64,000 nucleotides of DNA from Nocardia anocheti (GCF_029675105.1 NZ_JAQQFV010000003.1:679757-743756), one strand, 5' to 3'; counted from the stretch's first letter, positions 1 through 8,996 are shown. Translations and numbers: made by a program. The notes: a model not told the origin generated them from the letters alone.

Positions 1-2
1 TC

Positions 3-371
3 AACGGCTGGGCACCCTCCATCGCCAGGGAGAACCAGAACGAATCGACGCTCGAATTGGTCCCCCGCCCGGCGGGTTCGGCCGATTCCGTCCCCGAACG
101 CGCGCGCATGCTGATGGGAATGGAGATCTACGTCAGCGGCGCCCCATGTCCCATGTGTATGAGCGCCATCTATTGGGCGCGCCTGAACGCCGTGCATTTC
201 GCCAGCGATCTCGACGACACCAGCGCCATCGGTTTCGACGACGCCTACCAGTACGAGGACTTCACCAAACCCTTCGCCGAGCGGCGGGTGCGCATCGAGC
301 AGTTCCGCCGCGACCTGGGCGCCGAGGCGTACAAGACCTGGGCCGAGAAACCGGACAAGCACCCGTACTGA
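3..371 (+). CDS. Nucleoside/guanine deaminase family protein, 5' part outside window
   Basis: C-terminal part of a zinc-dependent cytidine/deoxycytidylate-type deaminase, probably guanine- or nucleoside-deaminating. The frame is open from base 3, so the true start lies before the window. The visible part carries the second half of the zinc site, PCPMCMSAIYWA, which supplies two zinc cysteines. The HAE motif with the zinc histidine and proton-shuttle glutamate should lie upstream and cannot be checked. The tail with FDDAYQYEDF resembles GuaD-like proteins. The stop is one base before the next gene, so the two may be cotranscribed. Exact substrate is not decidable from this fragment. Confidence 0.8.
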   Translation, partial: NGWAPSIARENQNESTLELVPRPAGSADSVPERARMLMGMEIYVSGAPCPMCMSAIYWARLNAVHFASDLDDTSAIGFDDAYQYEDFTKPFAERRVRIEQFRRDLGAEAYKTWAEKPDKHPY

Positions 372-372
372 G

Positions 373-1314
373 ATGTCCGCCCCGGCGACCGTGGTCATCA
401 CCCAGCATCCGCGACCCGGTCGGGAGGCCGAGTTCCAGCGCTGGCAGACCCAGGTCAACGATGCCGCCGCACACTATCCGGGCTTTCTCGGCGCCGAGGT
501 GACCCCGCCCGGCGACGCGGCGTCGGCGTGGTCGGTGGTCTACCGCTTCGACGACCTGGACCACCTGAAACACTGGCTCGGCTCCGACACCCGCGACGAA
601 CTCCTCGCCCGCGGCAGCGGCTTCTTCGCGCAGCCTTCCACCCAGCACGTCCTGGTCGACGAGCCGGACGAGGCGGTGGCGACCGTCGTCGTCGCGCATC
701 CGGTCGCGCCCGACCGGGAAGCGGAGTTCGTCGCCTGGCAGGACCGGGTGACCGAGGCCGAACGCACCTTCCAGGGATTTCGCGGGTCCGCGCTGCACCG
801 ACCGATCCCGGGCGTGCAGAACGAATGGACGGTCATCTATTCGTTCACCTCCGCCGAGAATCTCCAACGCTGGCTCGATTCACCGCAGCGCCGGGAACTC
901 CTCGACGCCGCGCCGGATTTCCGGGAGTTCGAGGTCCACCGCATCACCAATCCCTACGGCTCCTGGTTTCCCCCCGCCACGACCGCCGAGAACACCGGCC
1001 CCGCGGCCTGGAAAACGGCGTTGTCGGTACTCGTCGGCCTGTATCCGACGGTGGTGATCCTGACCCTGGCCATCGACGAACTCTGGCCGGACGCCCCCCT
1101 GTGGATCAGTCTGCTGGTCGGCAATATCCTCTCGGTCGCCCTGCTCACCTGGGTGGTGATGCCGATCGTCAACCGCGCGCTGGGATTCTGGATGACATCG
1201 AGCGGCCACGCACCACGCACCGAACTGGTCGGCCTGCTCTGTTCGCTCGGTTTCCTGACCCTGGCGGCCGCGTTCTTCTACGCGGTGACGCGTGTGTTCT
1301 GGACGCTGCCCTGA
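373..1314 (+). CDS. Tandem antibiotic-biosynthesis-monooxygenase (ABM) domains fused to a membrane tail
   Basis: 313 aa. Two ferredoxin-like ABM repeats are visible: residues about 5-95 (VVITQHPRPGREAEFQRW) and about 100-195 (VVVAHPVAPDREAEFVAW). Each is followed by an aromatic-rich YRF/YSF core and an LxxWL segment. Residues about 215-310 hold three hydrophobic membrane spans. Tandem ABM proteins with this C-terminal membrane part occur in many bacteria and their reaction is not established; stand-alone ABM domains bind haem or quinone-like substrates. The gene follows the deaminase stop by one base and precedes ilvD by about 24 bases, so it may share their transcript. The function is inferred from fold only. 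Confidence 0.8.
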   Translation: MSAPATVVITQHPRPGREAEFQRWQTQVNDAAAHYPGFLGAEVTPPGDAASAWSVVYRFDDLDHLKHWLGSDTRDELLARGSGFFAQPSTQHVLVDEPDEAVATVVVAHPVAPDREAEFVAWQDRVTEAERTFQGFRGSALHRPIPGVQNEWTVIYSFTSAENLQRWLDSPQRRELLDAAPDFREFEVHRITNPYGSWFPPATTAENTGPAAWKTALSVLVGLYPTVVILTLAIDELWPDAPLWISLLVGNILSVALLTWVVMPIVNRALGFWMTSSGHAPRTELVGLLCSLGFLTLAAAFFYAVTRVFWTLP

Positions 1315-1338
1315 TCGCGGGGCCCGTAGGCTGACGTG

Positions 1339-3030
1339 ATGGCACACGACACCGACAAGCCGGTCGATATCAAGCCCCGCTCCCGTGATGTCACCGACGG
1401 CCTCGAGAAAACCGCCGCCCGCGGCATGCTGCGCGCGGTCGGCATGGGTGACGACGACTGGGCGAAACCGCAGATCGGTGTCGCGTCCAGTTGGAACGAG
1501 ATCACCCCGTGCAACCTGTCCCTGGACCGGCTGGCCAAGGCCGTCAAGGAAGGCGTCCACGCCGCGGGCGGCTATCCGCTCGAATTCGGCACCATCTCGG
1601 TGTCGGACGGCATCTCGATGGGCCACGAGGGCATGCACTTCTCGCTGGTCAGCCGCGAGATCATCGCCGACTCGGTGGAGACGGTGATGATGGCCGAGCG
1701 TCTGGACGGCTCGGTGCTGCTGGCGGGCTGCGACAAGAGCCTGCCCGGCATGCTCATGGCCGCCGCGCGGCTGGACCTGTCGAGTGTGTTCCTCTACGCC
1801 GGGTCGATCATGCCCGGCAATGTCGACGGTCGCGATGTCACCATCATCGACGCGTTCGAGGCCGTCGGTGCCTGTCTCAAGGGACTGATCAGCCGCGAGG
1901 AGGTCGACAAGATCGAGCGCGCGATCTGCCCGGGCGAGGGCGCGTGCGGCGGCATGTACACCGCCAACACCATGGCCTCGGTGGCCGAGGCACTCGGTAT
2001 GAGCCTGCCCGGCTCGGCGGCCCCGCCCGCCCCGGACCGCCGCCGCGACGAGTACGCGCGCAAGTCCGGTGAGGCCGTGGTCGAACTGCTGCGCCGGGGC
2101 ATCACCGCCCGCGACATCATGACCATGGAGGCGTTCGAGAACGCCATCACCATCGTCATGGCGCTGGGCGGGTCGACCAACGCGGTGCTGCACCTGCTGG
2201 CCATCGCCCGCGAGGCCGGGGTGGACCTGACCCTCGCCGATTTCAACCGGGTCGGCGAGCGGGTGCCGCATCTGGGCGATCTCAAGCCGTTCGGCCGGTT
2301 CGTCATGAACGACGTGGACAAGGTCGGCGGAATCCCCGTGGTGCTCAAGGCACTACTGGACGCGGGTCTGCTGCACGGTGACGTCATGACCGTCACCGGC
2401 CGGACCATGGCCGAGAACCTCGCCGACATCGACCTCGGGCTCGACGGTGAGGTCATCCGGCCGCTGGACCACCCGATCCACCGCACCGGCGGGCTCACCA
2501 TCCTGCACGGCTCGCTCGCACCCGAAGGCGCCGTCGTGAAGAGCGCGGGCTTCGACTCCGACGTCTTCCGTGGCACGGCCCGGGTGTTCGACGGCGAACG
2601 CGCCGCGATGGACGCGCTCGAGGACGGCACGATCGTCGCGGGCGATGTGGTGGTCATCCGCTACGAGGGGCCCAAGGGTGGGCCCGGCATGCGCGAGATG
2701 CTCGCCATCACCGGCGCCATCAAGGGCGCCGGGCTGGGCAAAGACGTCCTGCTGCTCACCGACGGCCGGTTCTCCGGCGGCACCACCGGCCTGTGCGTGG
2801 GGCACGTGGCGCCGGAGGCCGTGGACGGCGGACCCATCGCCTTCGTCCGCGACGGCGACCCGATCGTCCTCGATGTCGCCGGGCGCCGTCTCGATGTCGA
2901 GGTCGACGCGGACGAACTCGCCGCCCGCGCGGTGGGTTTCGAGCCGCTGCCGCCGAAGTACACCTCGGGCGTGCTGGCCAAGTACCGCAAGCTGGTGAGC
3001 TCGGCCGCGCACGGCGCCGTCACCGGCTGA
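1339..3030 (+). CDS. ilvD: Dihydroxy-acid dehydratase
   Basis: Dehydrates 2,3-dihydroxy-isovalerate and 2,3-dihydroxy-3-methylvalerate to the 2-oxo acids in cytosolic valine, leucine and isoleucine synthesis. The protein has the family's Fe-S and Mg signatures: [10 protein letters not shown] near residue 55, CDKSLPGM near residue 135, [12 protein letters not shown] near residue 205, and the C-terminal [13 protein letters not shown] active-site segment. The length (563 aa) is normal. GTG at 1336 immediately precedes ATG 1339 and either could start the protein; no strong Shine-Dalgarno separates them. It ends just before the convergent flavodoxin gene. Identification is secure. Confidence 0.95.
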   Translation: MAHDTDKPVDIKPRSRDVTDGLEKTAARGMLRAVGMGDDDWAKPQIGVASSWNEITPCNLSLDRLAKAVKEGVHAAGGYPLEFGTISVSDGISMGHEGMHFSLVSREIIADSVETVMMAERLDGSVLLAGCDKSLPGMLMAAARLDLSSVFLYAGSIMPGNVDGRDVTIIDAFEAVGACLKGLISREEVDKIERAICPGEGACGGMYTANTMASVAEALGMSLPGSAAPPAPDRRRDEYARKSGEAVVELLRRGITARDIMTMEAFENAITIVMALGGSTNAVLHLLAIAREAGVDLTLADFNRVGERVPHLGDLKPFGRFVMNDVDKVGGIPVVLKALLDAGLLHGDVMTVTGRTMAENLADIDLGLDGEVIRPLDHPIHRTGGLTILHGSLAPEGAVVKSAGFDSDVFRGTARVFDGERAAMDALEDGTIVAGDVVVIRYEGPKGGPGMREMLAITGAIKGAGLGKDVLLLTDGRFSGGTTGLCVGHVAPEAVDGGPIAFVRDGDPIVLDVAGRRLDVEVDADELAARAVGFEPLPPKYTSGVLAKYRKLVSSAAHGAVTG

Positions 3031-3486
3031 CTAGGAGGCGATCAGGGTGCGGATCGGCAGCGTGCGCACCCAGCGGCTGGCCAGCTCGCGGGGCTTGATC
3101 TCGGTCGAGGCGTCGTGGCGGGCGTGCTCGCCCACCTGGACGGCACCGCGGGCCGCGAGCTTCTCGGCCGCAAGTTCGCCGCCGCGATTGAAGGTGTCGC
3201 CGTAGACCGAATCCCCGAGGCCGAAGACCGCGAAGCGCAGGCCGGTGAGGTCGGGCCGCACGATCTCGACGCGGTCGAAGAAAGCCTCACCGGCCGTGGG
3301 CAGTTCGCCGTCGCCGTAGGTCGAGCAGACGACGATCAGGAACTCGACGCCGTCCAGGTCGCGCGGGTCGAAGTCGGCCATGTCGTAGACCGACACCGCG
3401 CCGTCGAACGCCACCTGATCGGCGAGGTGCTCGGCCACGGCCTCGGACGTACCGAGTTCGGACCCGAACAGAATCACGAGGGACAA
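3031..3486 (-). CDS. Flavodoxin (MioC-like), iron-box controlled
   Basis: Short single-domain flavodoxin of 151 aa. The FMN phosphate loop is FGSELGTSEAVAEHLA at the N-terminus, and the STYGDGELPT and FGLGDSVYGDTFN loops flank the isoalloxazine. Flavodoxins carry electrons in the cytosol and often replace ferredoxin when iron is scarce. I prefer the TTG start at 3486 because AAAGGA (3498-3493) sits 6 nt ahead; the longer GTG start at 3501 has no such site and begins right at the iron box. The gene is convergent with ilvD, abutting it without a gap. An IdeR-like box at 3510-3528 predicts derepression in low iron. Confidence 0.88.
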   Translation of the reverse strand: MSLVILFGSELGTSEAVAEHLADQVAFDGAVSVYDMADFDPRDLDGVEFLIVVCSTYGDGELPTAGEAFFDRVEIVRPDLTGLRFAVFGLGDSVYGDTFNRGGELAAEKLAARGAVQVGEHARHDASTEIKPRELASRWVRTLPIRTLIAS

Positions 3487-3509
3487 GGAGATTCCTTTCA
3501 CGCGACGGA

Positions 3510-3528
3510 TAAGCCTAGGCTTACCTTA
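3510..3528 (-). promoter_or_regulatory. Iron box (IdeR/DtxR-type) upstream of flavodoxin
   Basis: The 19-mer TAAGCCTAGGCTTACCTTA matches the IdeR consensus TTAGGTTAGSCTAACCTAA at 14 of 19 positions, counted by eye. It lies 24-42 bases before the chosen TTG start, where it would cover the promoter core. IdeR with Fe(II) represses such promoters, so the flavodoxin should rise in iron starvation. Not experimentally known here. Confidence 0.65.
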
Positions 3529-3554
3529 GCGCGCCTCCGGCCGCAAGAGCTTCC

Positions 3555-3971
3555 CTACGAACCCTGCCGCTGGAACTCGAAGGACCCCGGCTTGTGCGGC
3601 GCGTCGGTGGTGATGGTGCCGGTGATGCGCCCGGGTCCCGGATCGAATTCGATCTGGGTGCCGACGGTTCCGTAGATCCGGTGCCGCACGGTGCCACTGG
3701 CGCCGGTGTCGAGATTGCGCCAGTGCACGGCGGCTTCGACCGAGCAGGGGCCCAGCCCGTGCAGGGCGCTGATCAGGCCGAAGTACGGGGTCTCCGTGCC
3801 GAAGACGGTCTCGAAGTGGATGTGCCCCACGCACACTCCGGCACTGGTCAGGGTGATCGCGTCGTCGAGCAGTCCGCCGTCGGCGGTGGCGACCGGCGCC
3901 ACCGCCAGCCCCGTACCGGCCAATACCGCGGCCGCGGCTACCGTTCGCAGCGTCTTCCCACCGAGTGACAT
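3555..3971 (-). CDS. Secreted protein of unknown function
   Basis: 138 aa. The start ATG at 3971 is chosen because GGAAGGAA ends 5 bases before it; an upstream in-frame start at 4010 would only add a charged leader. Residues about 1-30 form a Sec signal peptide (basic LGGKTLR, then an alanine-rich core, then VATADGG as probable cleavage site). The mature part has two cysteines (SAGVCVGH and GLGPCSV) that could form a disulfide, and beta-rich sequence with FDPGPGRITGT. It resembles small exported proteins common in Nocardia, none of which I can assign a function. Monocistronic between the flavodoxin and a plus-strand gene. Confidence 0.75.
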   Translation of the reverse strand: MSLGGKTLRTVAAAAVLAGTGLAVAPVATADGGLLDDAITLTSAGVCVGHIHFETVFGTETPYFGLISALHGLGPCSVEAAVHWRNLDTGASGTVRHRIYGTVGTQIEFDPGPGRITGTITTDAPHKPGSFEFQRQGS

Positions 3972-4124
3972 GCGCGTTCCTTCCGTCCGGATGCAGAACC
4001 TGGTCGTCACAGTCGTACCACCCCGATCCCCCGCCTACACCGACCCCGCCGACACGCCGCCCCGGATTCGCGCGAATACCCCTGCCCTGCTGCCGATTTC
4101 GGCGCCCGACCTACGATCGTCGAC

Positions 4125-4445
4125 ATGAGCACCACCTACACCGACGACTGGCCGGAACTGTTCGGGATGACGCTGGACGACTGGCTGTGCACCGGCACCG
4201 TGCACGACATCCCCCCGGCCCTGAGTTGGGATCGGGTGCGGCTGCGGGTGGTCGACGAGGTGAACGCGCGCCTGGCCGGTCGCTGGGACGCCGTGCTCGA
4301 CCCCACCGGCACGATCACCAGCAGTTCGCGCGAGCTCTTCGAGCCGGGCGTGATGAAGAAGATCGCGGGCGAGGTCCGTGGCGTCACGATCGACAGTGCC
4401 GACTGGATGGCGCGCCCCGACCTGCGTCACGACGCGGGCCGATAG
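4125..4445 (+). CDS. Small hypothetical protein
   Basis: 106 aa, acidic, no signal peptide or membrane segment. It starts STTYTDDWPELFG and has a helical middle (VRLRVVDEVNARLAGRWDAV). No recognised domain. The composition and codon use fit the neighbourhood, so I believe it is translated, but the start has no clear Shine-Dalgarno. Its 3' end overlaps the convergent MFS gene by 19 bases. No function proposed. Confidence 0.6.
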   Translation: MSTTYTDDWPELFGMTLDDWLCTGTVHDIPPALSWDRVRLRVVDEVNARLAGRWDAVLDPTGTITSSSRELFEPGVMKKIAGEVRGVTIDSADWMARPDLRHDAGR

Positions 4446-5818
4446 GAACAGGCGAGGGCGACCACCGCCAGGACCGCCCCGCAGGCGGTGACGATCACCC
4501 AGCCGGGCATCGCGGCCGCGGCGAACCGGTCCGGGGCGACATCGGCGACCAGGCTGGCCGCCAGCGCGACACCCAGGGCTATACCGAGTTGCCGGGCGGT
4601 GGACGCCGTCCCCCCGGCGACCCCGGCCCGTTCCGGCGGCAGCCCGCTGACGGCGGTGTTCGTGATGGGCGCGTTGGCGAAACCCACCCCCGCCCCCACG
4701 AGCAGGTAAGCGGCCAGCAACAGCGGCAGATTCATCCCGGTGCCGAGCCCGAGCAACAGTCCCCCGCCCGCCCCGAGGCAGCCGCCCGCCAGCAGCAGCG
4801 GCAGGCGTGGGCCGAGCCTGCCGACCAGATAGCCGGACAGCGGCGCGCAGATCGTGGCGGCCAGCGCCATCGGTAAGGTGGCCGCGCCCGCCGTGGCGGG
4901 ACTCCAGTCCTGTGCCTGCTGGAGGAACAGCGTGGTCATCAGCAGGGTCATGCTGAAGGCGACGAAGACGGCGACCGCGCCGACGATCGCCCCGGCGAAG
5001 CGCGGAACCAGGAACAGGCTCGGCTCGATCAGCGGTGTCGCGGTGCGCGACTCGACCCGCACGAACGCCACCGTCAGCACGGCCAGCAGGCCGTACCCGG
5101 CGATCGCCGCCGGAGTGGTCCAACCGAGGCGCGGACCTTCGATCAGCACCGTCACCGCGATCCACAGCAGCGCGACCAGCAGCACCTGTCCGGGTAGGTC
5201 GAGCCGCCGCACCACGGTGCCCCGCGATTCCGGCACCACCGCGCGGACCAGCAGGATCGCCACCACGACCACGGGCACATTGATCCAGAACACCGCCCGC
5301 CAGTCGAACAGCGCGATCAACGCACCGCCGGTCACCGGGCCCACCGCCATGCTCAACCCGAACATCGCGCCCCACACCCCGATCGCTCGCGCCCGCTCCC
5401 GGGGATCGGGCATCGCGTTCACCACGATGGCCAGCGCCACCGGCGTGAGCATCGACGCGCCCACGCCCTGCGCCACCCGCGCGGCCACCAGCACACCCAG
5501 CGAGGGCGCCAGGGCGCAGGCCAGCGAGGACACGGCGAACACGACCAGCCCGATCCGGAAGACCCGCCGTCGGCCGAACCGGTCCGCCAGGGCTCCGGCG
5601 GTGATCAACAGGCTCGCGAACGTCACGGTGTAGGCGTCGATCACCCACGCGAGGCGGTCGGCGTCCACGTCGAGTCCGTGGCCGATCTCGGCCAGGCCGA
5701 CCGTGACGATGGTCGTGTCCAACCCCACCAGGAACAGCGCCAGCGCGCAGGTCGCCAACACCGTCCACCGTTCGCGTGTGCTGAGGGCGGGCATCCCCGC
5801 CGCGATCGTCTCCGTCAC
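4427..5818 (-). CDS. DHA2-family MFS drug transporter
   Basis: 463 aa, 14 predicted membrane spans, EmrB/QacA type proton antiporter of the inner membrane. Motif A is ALADRFGRRRVFRIG after span 2, and motif C-like glycine-rich segments follow (GLSMAVGPVTGGALIALFDWRAVFWIN). The D-x-x-I motif of span 1, LVGLDTTIVTV, is intact. Start GTG 5818 is chosen because GGAGAGG lies about 7 bases upstream. It is divergent from an XRE-cupin regulator 96 bases away, the usual arrangement for a locally regulated efflux pump. The substrate is unknown. Confidence 0.88.
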   Translation of the reverse strand: MTETIAAGMPALSTRERWTVLATCALALFLVGLDTTIVTVGLAEIGHGLDVDADRLAWVIDAYTVTFASLLITAGALADRFGRRRVFRIGLVVFAVSSLACALAPSLGVLVAARVAQGVGASMLTPVALAIVVNAMPDPRERARAIGVWGAMFGLSMAVGPVTGGALIALFDWRAVFWINVPVVVVAILLVRAVVPESRGTVVRRLDLPGQVLLVALLWIAVTVLIEGPRLGWTTPAAIAGYGLLAVLTVAFVRVESRTATPLIEPSLFLVPRFAGAIVGAVAVFVAFSMTLLMTTLFLQQAQDWSPATAGAATLPMALAATICAPLSGYLVGRLGPRLPLLLAGGCLGAGGGLLLGLGTGMNLPLLLAAYLLVGAGVGFANAPITNTAVSGLPPERAGVAGGTASTARQLGIALGVALAASLVADVAPDRFAAAAMPGWVIVTACGAVLAVVALACSYRPAS

Positions 5819-5894
5819 CGGACCACCTCTCCACTTCCCGGCCGCTCGCCGGGTCGCGTCGATGGTGCCGAGCGGAGAACCCGCGAGCCCAGAA

Positions 5895-5914
5895 GTTTTG
5901 CGGAATCTGCAAAC
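5895..5914. promoter_or_regulatory. Dyad between MFS pump and XRE-cupin gene
   Basis: GTTTTGC-7 bases-GCAAAC is an imperfect inverted repeat ending at the base before the regulator's ATG. Position and symmetry suit an operator for the adjacent HTH protein. The regulator would then be translated from a very short leader or leaderless mRNA. Inferred only from symmetry and position. Confidence 0.4.
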
Positions 5915-6496
5915 ATGGCGGGCATGGATGCGGAGACGGCGGAGATCGTGGCGGCCATCGGCCCACGGCTGCGGGCGCTGCGCCGCGAACGCGGACTCGC
6001 GCTGGCTACTGTCGCCGCGCGGTCGGGGCTGTCGGTGAGCACGCTGTCGCGCCTCGAGACCGGGCACCGCCAACCCACCCTCGACCTGCTGCTGCCGCTG
6101 GCCAAGCTCTACCGGGTGGCCCTGGACCAGCTGGTGTCCGCGCCCGACACCGGCGATCCGCGGATGCACCTGCGGCCCCAGCACCATGCCAGCGGCGGCG
6201 TCGTGGTGCCGCTGACCGGCTATCCGGGCCGCGTCCAGGTGTTCAAGCACGTGCTCGGGCCGCGCGAACCACGGCTGGTGTCGCACGCGGGCCACGCCTG
6301 GTTGTTCGTGCTCGCCGGGACACTGCGGTTGCTGCTCGGGGACGACGAGCACCTGCTCGGTCCGGGTGAGACCGCCGAGTTCGATCCGCTGATCCCGCAC
6401 TGGTTCGGGCCCGCCGAGGGCGACGCCGTGGAGATCCTGCACCTGTTCGGCCCGCACGGCCACCGGCCCGTCGCGAAGGTCAAGCCGCCGAGGTGA
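5915..6496 (+). CDS. XRE-family regulator with C-terminal cupin
   Basis: 193 aa. Residues about 10-68 form an HTH of the lambda-repressor type (ALATVAARSGLSVSTLSRLE, then RQPTLDLLLPLAKLY). Residues about 110-185 form a cupin barrel with the conserved HAWLFVLAG, LLLGDDEHLLGPGE and HWFGPAEG strands. Such proteins sense small ligands in the cupin and usually control a neighbouring transporter or catabolic gene; here the divergent MFS gene is the obvious target. ATG 5915 and ATG 5924 are both possible starts. Cytosolic. Confidence 0.85.
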   Translation: MAGMDAETAEIVAAIGPRLRALRRERGLALATVAARSGLSVSTLSRLETGHRQPTLDLLLPLAKLYRVALDQLVSAPDTGDPRMHLRPQHHASGGVVVPLTGYPGRVQVFKHVLGPREPRLVSHAGHAWLFVLAGTLRLLLGDDEHLLGPGETAEFDPLIPHWFGPAEGDAVEILHLFGPHGHRPVAKVKPPR

Positions 6497-6630
6497 GCGC
6501 GGCGAGATCTTTCGCCGTGTGACCGATCCGGAGCGGGCGTCGCCTCGAACATGTGACAGGTCAGCAAATACGTGGCACCCGCACCGCGCGCTGACGCAGG
6601 CCGGATCCGTACCGAATCCCCTAGGACGCC

Positions 6631-6915
6631 ATGGTCACCGACATCCCCGCTCTCCCCGGCTCGGCTCCCGCCATCGCTGCGCTCGACACGGCATCCGCGA
6701 CCGAGGCGCCGGTTCCCGCGTGGGCCGGTCCGGGTCTGCTGCTGGCGCTGCTCATGCTCGCCGCGGATCTCGTCGCGCTGATCCCGTTGGGGCAGTGGAT
6801 GGCCGAGTACGGGATCGTCCCGGTGTGCGCGATCTACCTGCTGCACGTCCTGGCTGCCACCGCGCTCGCGGTGTGGACGGTGATCCGGATTCCGACCCTG
6901 CACCTGGACCGGTAG
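6631..6915 (+). CDS. Small two-span membrane protein
   Basis: 94 aa. It has an alanine/proline-rich N-terminus, then two hydrophobic segments (about residues 31-52 and 62-85) separated by GQWMAEYGIV, and a short basic end. There is no recognised family. ATG 6631 is preceded by AGGA at short spacing. It ends exactly one base before the stop of the convergent nitroreductase-like gene. Likely an integral inner-membrane protein; function unknown. The hydrophobic pattern makes it more than a chance frame. Confidence 0.55.
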   Translation: MVTDIPALPGSAPAIAALDTASATEAPVPAWAGPGLLLALLMLAADLVALIPLGQWMAEYGIVPVCAIYLLHVLAATALAVWTVIRIPTLHLDR

Positions 6916-7887
6916 TCAGGCGGCCTCGAGCACCTCGTCGACCGGACGTCGTGGCGTCGACTCGAGGGGCGCCGCCGCGTACGGCATGGTGCCCACCCGG
7001 ATCATGACGTGCGGATACGCGCATTCCTGCAGCACGGTGGAGCGGATCTCCGCGCGCAGGTCCAGCATGCCCAGCGGCTCGGATTGCAGGCTGGTGGCCA
7101 GGCCGCGCGCGGTGGCCTCGAGCAGCATGGCGCTGGTCGCCTCCCCGGCGCGCAGCTGCGCGAGGCGGTGGTCGCGGGGCGTGCAGACGACGAGCCAGCG
7201 GGCCGAGTCGGGCGCGTCGGTGAATTCGCGCAGCTCCGCGCCCGCGAAGGTCCGCACCGGCATGTCGTCGGAGGAGCGGGCGGCGGTGGCGTTGCGGGCG
7301 GGCACCCCCGTCGAGGCGCCGCGGCAGCCGCTCCACTGGGCCAGCTCGGCCAGGTACTCCGGGTCGGCCGCGTGTCGAACGGCGGCGCGGCGCATGGGCG
7401 CGGCGAGGCCGGGCAGCAACTGGTCAGGGACGTGCCGTGCCGCCGAGCCGTACCGGCTCGCGCAGCGCGTGACCGCGCGCAGGTCGGCGGCCGGAACCGG
7501 CGGCCCGGGGAAACGGCGTCGATCGGAGCGGCGCTCCAGGATGGCCGCGGCCCGCCGGATCTCGGCGGCCGAGGGCGAATGCGGGGTGAGACGGACGGTG
7601 GCGAGATGGTCGGGGCGGTCGGGATCGGGCAGCCGCGCGATGTCGGCGCGCCAGCCGAGCATGGCGAAGGCGACATCGAGGTGGTGCAGCGCGGCACCGC
7701 AGCTGACCATGAGCGCGCGAGCCAGCGGATCGGTGGCCGTGAGCCGGGCCCCGAAGTCCGCGAACAGGTCGACCCGGTCGGTGCCCACCCACCAGCGCCA
7801 GGGCTGGGTGTTGTGCACCGAGGGCGCGCGCACGGCGAGTTCGATCGCGTCCCGGCACGCCTCGTATCCAGGCCCCGAACGACTCAT
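6916..7887 (-). CDS. Acg-type nitroreductase-fold protein
   Basis: 323 aa. The N-terminal AVRAPSVHNTQPWRWW is the signature of the Acg/Rv2032 branch of the nitroreductase fold; ILERRSDRRRFPG and a C-terminal GLATSLQSEPLGMLD follow. In mycobacteria these dosR-regulated proteins are thought to bind or sequester flavin rather than reduce nitro groups. No DosR box was obvious in the 190 bases upstream. The gene abuts the plus-strand small membrane protein tail to tail. The family is secure; the reaction is open. Confidence 0.85.
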   Translation of the reverse strand: MSRSGPGYEACRDAIELAVRAPSVHNTQPWRWWVGTDRVDLFADFGARLTATDPLARALMVSCGAALHHLDVAFAMLGWRADIARLPDPDRPDHLATVRLTPHSPSAAEIRRAAAILERRSDRRRFPGPPVPAADLRAVTRCASRYGSAARHVPDQLLPGLAAPMRRAAVRHAADPEYLAELAQWSGCRGASTGVPARNATAARSSDDMPVRTFAGAELREFTDAPDSARWLVVCTPRDHRLAQLRAGEATSAMLLEATARGLATSLQSEPLGMLDLRAEIRSTVLQECAYPHVMIRVGTMPYAAAPLESTPRRPVDEVLEAA

Positions 7888-8079
7888 TTCCGCACTCCTT
7901 CCAACACCCCTGCGGCCCCTTTCGATGAGGCCGTCACGATATTCGACCTTACTGAATTCTTACGGAGAACCCGCACGTGAATACACAGGGAATTCTCACC
8001 TTCCCGGTGACGGAACAGCGGTGGCGCCGGTAGATCGCCGGATCGGACGTCGTGACCGAATTCTGTTCTGTGAGCACAC

Positions 8080-8466
8080 TCACCGAAAGACGAGTTCATC
8101 CACCGACACCGCACCGGCGCCGAACACCAGTATCGTGCCCGCGAGGGTGAACAGCATCAAATCGTATTCCCAGCCACCACTGCTGGCCCAGTATGGGCTG
8201 TGCCACTTCAGAATATGCAGCGAGATGGTCGCGAGCATGAGCAGCATCACTCCGGCGGCCGCGATCGGCGCGAGAATACCGAGCACCACACCGATCGCGC
8301 CGAGCATTTCGGCGGTCGCCACGAAGTACGCGGCCGGGAGCGGCACCGCGTTCTTCGTCGAGAATTCGCGCATATCGCGGAATTTGTTGCGCGAACTCGC
8401 GAAGAACGCGATCCCGACGACGATCCGCGCGAGCAACAGGAGCAGATTCTCGGCGACAGTCGCCAT
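8080..8466 (-). CDS. DoxX-family membrane protein
   Basis: 128 aa with four hydrophobic spans. The N-terminal LLLLLARIVVGIAFFASSRNKF matches DoxX-like proteins in layout, with further spans around YFVATAEMLGAIGVVLG and GVMLLMLATISLH and a final span near the C-terminus. DoxX proteins are small inner-membrane proteins linked to thiol or oxidative stress, with no defined reaction. It lies 9 bases downstream of a GYD-domain gene in the same direction, so the two are one operon. Confidence 0.8.
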   Translation of the reverse strand: MATVAENLLLLLARIVVGIAFFASSRNKFRDMREFSTKNAVPLPAAYFVATAEMLGAIGVVLGILAPIAAAGVMLLMLATISLHILKWHSPYWASSGGWEYDLMLFTLAGTILVFGAGAVSVDELVFR

Positions 8467-8475
8467 GGCGACGAC

Positions 8476-8793
8476 CTACTCGGGCGGGCGGTAGGTCACT
8501 TCCCGCGCCACCGCTGCGTCGATCTGTTCCGGCGTCAGCAAGCCGATCGTGTGGGAGACGGCGGCACCGGCGGCCGCGGTACGGATGGCGAGCGCGGCGG
8601 CGGCGACGTCGTCGGGGACGTCACCGATGACGAACAGATCGTCCTCCCCGAAGGCGAAATAACACGCCTCCACTTCGCCCCCGACGCTCTCGACCATCTC
8701 GGTGATCGCGGCGCGGCGCGCACTGCCGCCCTGCGCGAGGAGCCCTTCGGCCCCGTCCTGGAGATAGCTGACCCGCCACAGGTACTTCGGCAT
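8476..8793 (-). CDS. GYD-domain protein
   Basis: 105 aa. It matches the GYD superfamily: MPKYLWRVSYLQDGAEGLL at the start, SARRAAITEMVESVGGEVEA in the middle, then CYFAFGEDDLFVIGDVPDD. This is a compact ferredoxin-like fold that probably oligomerises; the biochemical role is unknown. It is the first gene of a two-gene unit with the DoxX-like gene. Its start faces another DoxX-like gene across about 200 bases. Confidence 0.8.
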   Translation of the reverse strand: MPKYLWRVSYLQDGAEGLLAQGGSARRAAITEMVESVGGEVEACYFAFGEDDLFVIGDVPDDVAAAALAIRTAAAGAAVSHTIGLLTPEQIDAAVAREVTYRPPE

Positions 8794-8830
8794 GACGAAC
8801 CTCCTCGAATGAGACGATCGCGGCCAGGCC

Positions 8831-8842
8831 GAGCCTAGGCTC
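8831..8842. promoter_or_regulatory. Perfect 12-bp palindrome in divergent promoter region
   Basis: GAGCCTAGGCTC is a perfect palindrome about 40 bases upstream of the GYD gene and 155 bases upstream of the plus-strand DoxX gene. It may be an operator for an unlinked regulator. Only symmetry and position support it. Confidence 0.3.
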
Positions 8843-8996
8843 TGTGCGCTCCGGTGAGCGCCGGGAACCGAGGCTGTCGCCGCTTCGATGCGCCCCCGAA
8901 ACTCCGGTGATACCCGGCCGATGAATTCTCCGGCGACGCCCCGTCCTAACCGATAACCGCGCCACCCACCCGGCGCACCGATCCGAAGGACACGAC

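Noticed and set aside
880..2271. Long antisense ORFs across ilvD and many other genes
   Set aside because: Shadow frames caused by high GC; the opposite strands carry clear family motifs and the shadows do not.
7884..8114. 76-aa minus-strand ORF between nitroreductase-like and DoxX genes
   Set aside because: Overlaps both genes' ends, no family pattern and no ribosome site; more likely promoter and leader sequence.
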